A stretch of DNA of 64,000 bases, from the NCBI RefSeq assembly GCF_019097595.1, contig NC_080718.1:23174157-23238156 (forward strand), written 5' to 3'. Positions 60,761-64,000 of the stretch are shown here, piece after piece; the first letter of the stretch is position 1, and every line of letters starts with the position of its first letter. The position numbers and the translations under genes were made by a program. The DNA comes from Hemibagrus wyckioides. Its lineage: Eukaryota > Chordata > Actinopteri > Siluriformes > Bagridae. The notes below the pieces were generated by a model. That model did not search any database and was not told the DNA's origin. It saw only the letters and a program-made list of their open reading frames with translations.

Positions 60761-61681
60761 GGTGTTTCTCAACTTACAAAAATTCTCAGTTACAAAAATT
60801 GTCAAATCTAGAAGCCTTTCTTATGGGACATTGGAAACCAATTGTTTTCCTGTTACACAGGTTCCCAGCCATGGTTTTGGAGTACTCCGCAGGGCTACAC
60901 ATTTTAGCATTTTATTTTTTTTCTGCATCCAACACAGCTGATTTAACAAATCAGCTAATTCAATACATTCAATATCATTTGACGTGGGCATGTTAGAGCA
61001 GGAAAAACACTCAATTGTGCAGAACAGGATGTTCTCCAAAAACAGGGTTGAGAAACTGGGGCATATCAAAAAGTAGAATCTTTTTGTAGAAATCTAAGAA
61101 CCTTTAACTATATGAAGACGCCCTTGTCTCTTTCAGTGATATACCTTGTCCGAGGACTCTATAATAAAAACCATGCTGCGGATCACTTTGCCTTCAAGCC
61201 CATCTATAAGACTATATGGATTTATATATAAGAATTACAGTAACAGTAAATCTAATTTAAAATAGCTTGAACTTTTAGTTTTGCAAAATGAATTATATTG
61301 AAGCAATGGAACACAATTCTTCACAATTTACATCATTTTCATTCACATCAAACCATTTAGTGACCCGTGTGCACTGTGGTTAAACACAGGGTCAATCTGA
61401 AAGAGACCGTTTCCATAATGATAGACATGTCTCATCATAAGATAAAAGTGATCAGTCAGAGGAACATTGTACTGATTTGCATTAGCACTTCAGTATGTAA
61501 CCTGGCTGGATACATACAGCTTCAACCTTGTAGAGGGTTACAACTTTATGTGTAATATCTTAAAATCTAAGAGCTCTATTAGAGAAAATATTATAATAAA
61601 GGTTTTGGTCTCTGAGGCTTTTTTGTGCAACCTTTGCTTACAATTGTGCCACATTTGACCCATAACCTGCTTGCTTACTTA
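60761..61681. other. Non-coding stretch
   Basis: Nothing recognised. Confidence 0.55.
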
Positions 61682-61967
61682 CAACATGGCCAAATGTATG
61701 TGGACATCTGACTATCACACCCATTTGTGGGCCTCTCTGAAATAATTGCCAAAAAGCTGGAAGTGCAGTATGCTGTAGCTTCTGATCCAACATCAGTATC
61801 TGAACTTAATTATACTCTTGTGGTTCCAAAATCTCAGAGAAAGCCTTCTCTGAAGAGTGAAGGTTATTTTTATCCACATTCATGCCCATGGCTTTTCAAA
61901 TAGGATGTTCTACAAGCACATATAGAAGTGATGGTCAGGTGATCACATACTTTTGGTCATAAAGTAT
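61682..61967. mobile_element. Tc1/mariner-type MITE (internally deleted element)
   Basis: The left end has CATGGCCAAATGTATGTGGA, CATCTGACTATCACACCCAT. The right end, read on the minus strand, has TTATGACCAAAAGTATGTGA, TCACCTGACCATCACTTCTA. These are about 45-base inverted repeats of a common fish Tc1 family. Only about 190 bases lie between them, too short for a transposase. Confidence 0.88.
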
Positions 61968-62327
61968 GTCTCATAGTCTGTAGACCATTTTTGGTAATCA
62001 TCTGTACGATATCAAAAATCCAAACATCTGGCAGAATGTGATCCAGGGTATAGATGACAACTGCTTGACTAATCAGAAATAATGGCTCCAAAAGGACTGA
62101 TGTTACGACTTCTAAATACTTCTCCCTATCGGTCTTCATCAAGCTTCAGTAAACATGTGCATGCTGTTTCTTAAGAAGAATACCCAACAAAAAAGTGATT
62201 AAAAAAAAAAAAAAAAACGAAAACATACACTGTATAAGCCACTGCTGACTTGTATTGTGAATTCTGCCCATTTCAGATTCATAGTACAGCCTGAACAGAA
62301 GACTGGGATGCTGGGAACTCTACTCAC
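61968..62327. other. Intronic DNA just downstream of the alk exon
   Basis: It holds a poly-A run at 62200-62217. No gene was seen. Confidence 0.6.
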
Positions 62328-62529
62328 CCTGTAATATGGGGAGGCTCAGTGGTCAGAAGAACCTGTGGTGGTTTGTCTCTCTCAATCAGCCATACTTTAT
62401 AGAGGCCTTTTTGCCTGGGGTGCAGAAATACAGTCACGTCCAACCCACAGGGTCGATGAAGAGAACGAAGCCATGGACTGAGAACCCAAGGTCCTCCCAC
62501 AGCCGAGCCGTTCACTAACACAAAGCGAC
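62328..62529 (-). CDS. alk: Internal coding exon of ALK-family receptor tyrosine kinase (extracellular MAM domain 1)
   Basis: This is one internal exon of a receptor tyrosine kinase, read on the minus strand. The acceptor reads ATTTCAG then GTCGCTTTG, and the donor reads TTACAGG then GTGAGT; both fit the splice consensus. The exon is 202 bases, begins after one codon base (phase 1) and ends with two bases of a Gly codon. The translation runs from GRFVLVNGSA through LSPWLRSLHRPC and DVTVFLHPRQKGLYKVWL to TEPPHITG. It follows the human ALK MAM-1 segment (around residues 340-405) as I recall it: LL-N-S, LSPWMRS, one Cys, a V-V-H strand and a closing Gly. MAM domains are extracellular adhesion and ligand-binding modules. 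Fish ltk also carries MAM sequence, so ltk is the main alternative; the downstream intron of at least 62 kb favours alk. No frameshift or stop is present. Seen: the frame and splice sites. Inferred: the gene identity. Confidence 0.78.
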
Positions 62530-64000
62530 CTGAAATGAAATAGCAAAAAGTTAAATGCACGCATCTGTTAATGAAATAACACAGTTTAGCTTTTTTTTTA
62601 TTATTTGGAAAAAGAACTATTTGTTTGCTGAAGGTATCTCAAGAGAATGCCTCATTCTGGACTACTGCTGAATTTGAATATAAAACCTGGAGCTCAAACA
62701 ACGAAATATGCTCACAGAGCTGAAGACATGACTGGGGGGGAAATGACAACACCAAAAAAAAAAAAAAAAAAACCTGTAAGAAAGACATAATGAAAGAGAG
62801 AGGGAAAATCAAAGCTCTCTCTGTGGGCTTTGATTTACAACTCTCTCTCCCTCTTTCTCTTTTTTTCTTTCTGATATATTCAGCTCCTTAAATCAGTAAC
62901 TTTTTGTAGTTGTTTTTTTTTTTTTCTTTTACAGAGAATGGTAGGAAAAAGAAAGGTGAAAGGGCAGCAAGGCCTTCTTTTGAAGACAAGAGAAATAGAA
63001 ACATCATCACTAGAGACAAGAAATTCCCCATTTCCAGTACTCAAAGTGTCTGTAGGCTTTTTTTTTCCATCAACAGTCATATCAATCATTACAGATCTAC
63101 AGCTTGGTCTCTCTAACCATGAAACCAGAATTTACTCTTCCGAAAGTTTCCGGACATTCATCTTTCATTCTTGTTTTTTACTCCCAACTTTCAAAACCGT
63201 GCCAGAAGATTATCTAAATTGCCTCTAGGTGTGAAGAGGTTCAAATTCAGACTAATGCTTGCCTAAACCTCACAGCTATCCAGAAATGCAAATAAGACGT
63301 CAATAAGCGTAATACTTACTGTTCTTACAGTGAAACAAAAATAAGTGTTCTTTTTTAAAATTGGTTATTTAATATACATCCTGAACATAATATCCTCTTC
63401 AAAAAAAATAAATAAAACCCAAATGTCTTTTGACTTTGGATATTTTTAACATTAGTACTGTTACTAAATTGTTTTTGGCTCCTAGAGCTTTGTGAAATCG
63501 ACAGTAAAAAGTAATTAGCTATTTGCAGCATTGACATTCAATTTTGGCTGATTCCTTTTGACTCTAAAGCCACGAGGTTATGCAGGTGCCTCTGATGGAC
63601 TCAATTCAAATTTCCAAAACGCTCCACCAATTATCAGTGCAATTCCAGAAACTATCTAGCACATAGAAGGCCTTCCTGAGTTATTTTGGCTGTATTTCTG
63701 AATTTGTTGTTTGTGGTTGAGGTCCATCTTCTTCCCCAGACTCAGTTCCTTGGCTGATGATAATTAAACTCTCTTCTAATATGTCCTACATTGCTCTATT
63801 CATGCGTCCTTCAATGCTGTGCACTGTTCTACTTTTGTGTTTTCTCAGAGCAGAATATATTGTTCCTGATATGTCTAAATACATTTTAGGCATCTCTGTT
63901 CTTCTTTCTTAGCAGAGGTGTTTCGTATGCAGTGTAGTAGTGGAGATTATTTCGGTGCAGTTCATTGCTTATGGTTCTCTGTGTAACTGTTGTTGGCGTC
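62530..64000 (-). other. Intron upstream of the alk-like exon
   Basis: The stretch is non-coding and AT-rich, with a poly-A run near 62754-62773 and a CT-rich tract at 62835-62875. The short open frames at 62880-63230 overlap each other on opposite strands and resemble nothing I know. No second exon was recognised. Confidence 0.5.

Larger units (their letters stand above)
1..62327 (-). other. Intron of the alk-like gene (downstream of the exon)
   Basis: No exon matching the next ALK segments (second half of MAM-1, LDLa, MAM-2, Gly-rich region, kinase) was found on the minus strand by reading the frames. I therefore read this stretch as one very long intron, or intron plus an exon I missed. 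Everything annotated here apart from the exon is repeat-derived or unexplained non-coding DNA. A nested gene cannot be excluded, but none is visible. Confidence 0.55.

Noticed and set aside
62880..63228. Further alk exon upstream of the found one
   Set aside because: The frames here are in conflict on both strands, contain homopolymer-derived residues and do not match the preceding ALK segment.

Overview
The window looks like intronic DNA from a teleost fish, probably an ostariophysan and perhaps a catfish (the lineage guess is inference). It is AT-rich, crowded with simple-sequence arrays, and littered with decayed fish-type Tc1/mariner elements, tRNA-derived SINEs and LINE fragments. It has no bacterial gene layout, no operons, no CRISPR array and no intact RNA gene. 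Almost all of the longer open frames lie on simple repeats or repeat fossils and are not genes.

One real coding exon is recognised: a 202-base minus-strand exon at 62328-62529, with consensus splice sites. Its 67-codon translation aligns with the first MAM domain of the receptor tyrosine kinase ALK (alk favoured over ltk). I found no other alk exon, so positions 1-62327 are read as part of the large downstream intron and 62530-64000 as part of the upstream intron.

Layout. 1-8 kb: a decayed DNA transposon with other repeats inside it (2.25-3.92 kb), pyrimidine-rich TTTC arrays, a 24-bp minisatellite and a dispersed repeat. 8-14 kb: two SINEs, an exact 85-bp inverted repeat around an (AT)n tract (11.6-12.0 kb), and a diverged tandem repeat that has absorbed SINE pieces (12.2-13.8 kb). 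15.7-18.7 kb: Tc1 fossils, including a head-to-head palindromic pair. 21-33 kb: scattered SINEs, GATA/GACA and TATC arrays. 35-37.6 kb: a higher-order GAAA array and a 1.25-kb ATG/GAT array that is open on both strands. 38-46 kb: a SINE, a second palindromic Tc1 fossil, a near full-length minus-strand Tc1 pseudogene, several SINE copies and a LINE reverse-transcriptase relic. 48-57 kb: a broken protein-coding relic inside a candidate transposon (50.8-53.2 kb) marked by inverted repeats and many copies of a 12-bp motif, then a second LINE relic and another candidate non-autonomous element. 60-62 kb: a nine-copy 91-bp tandem repeat and a short Tc1-type MITE next to the alk exon.

The most promising item for a new description is the 50.8-53.2 kb element. 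It carries a spliced-looking, degenerate gene of a family I cannot name (HGKG...DGVGG and KCMH motifs) flanked by repeated CAACCCTGTTAC boxes. The palindromic half-Tc1 elements, seen at two loci with the same junction, come next.
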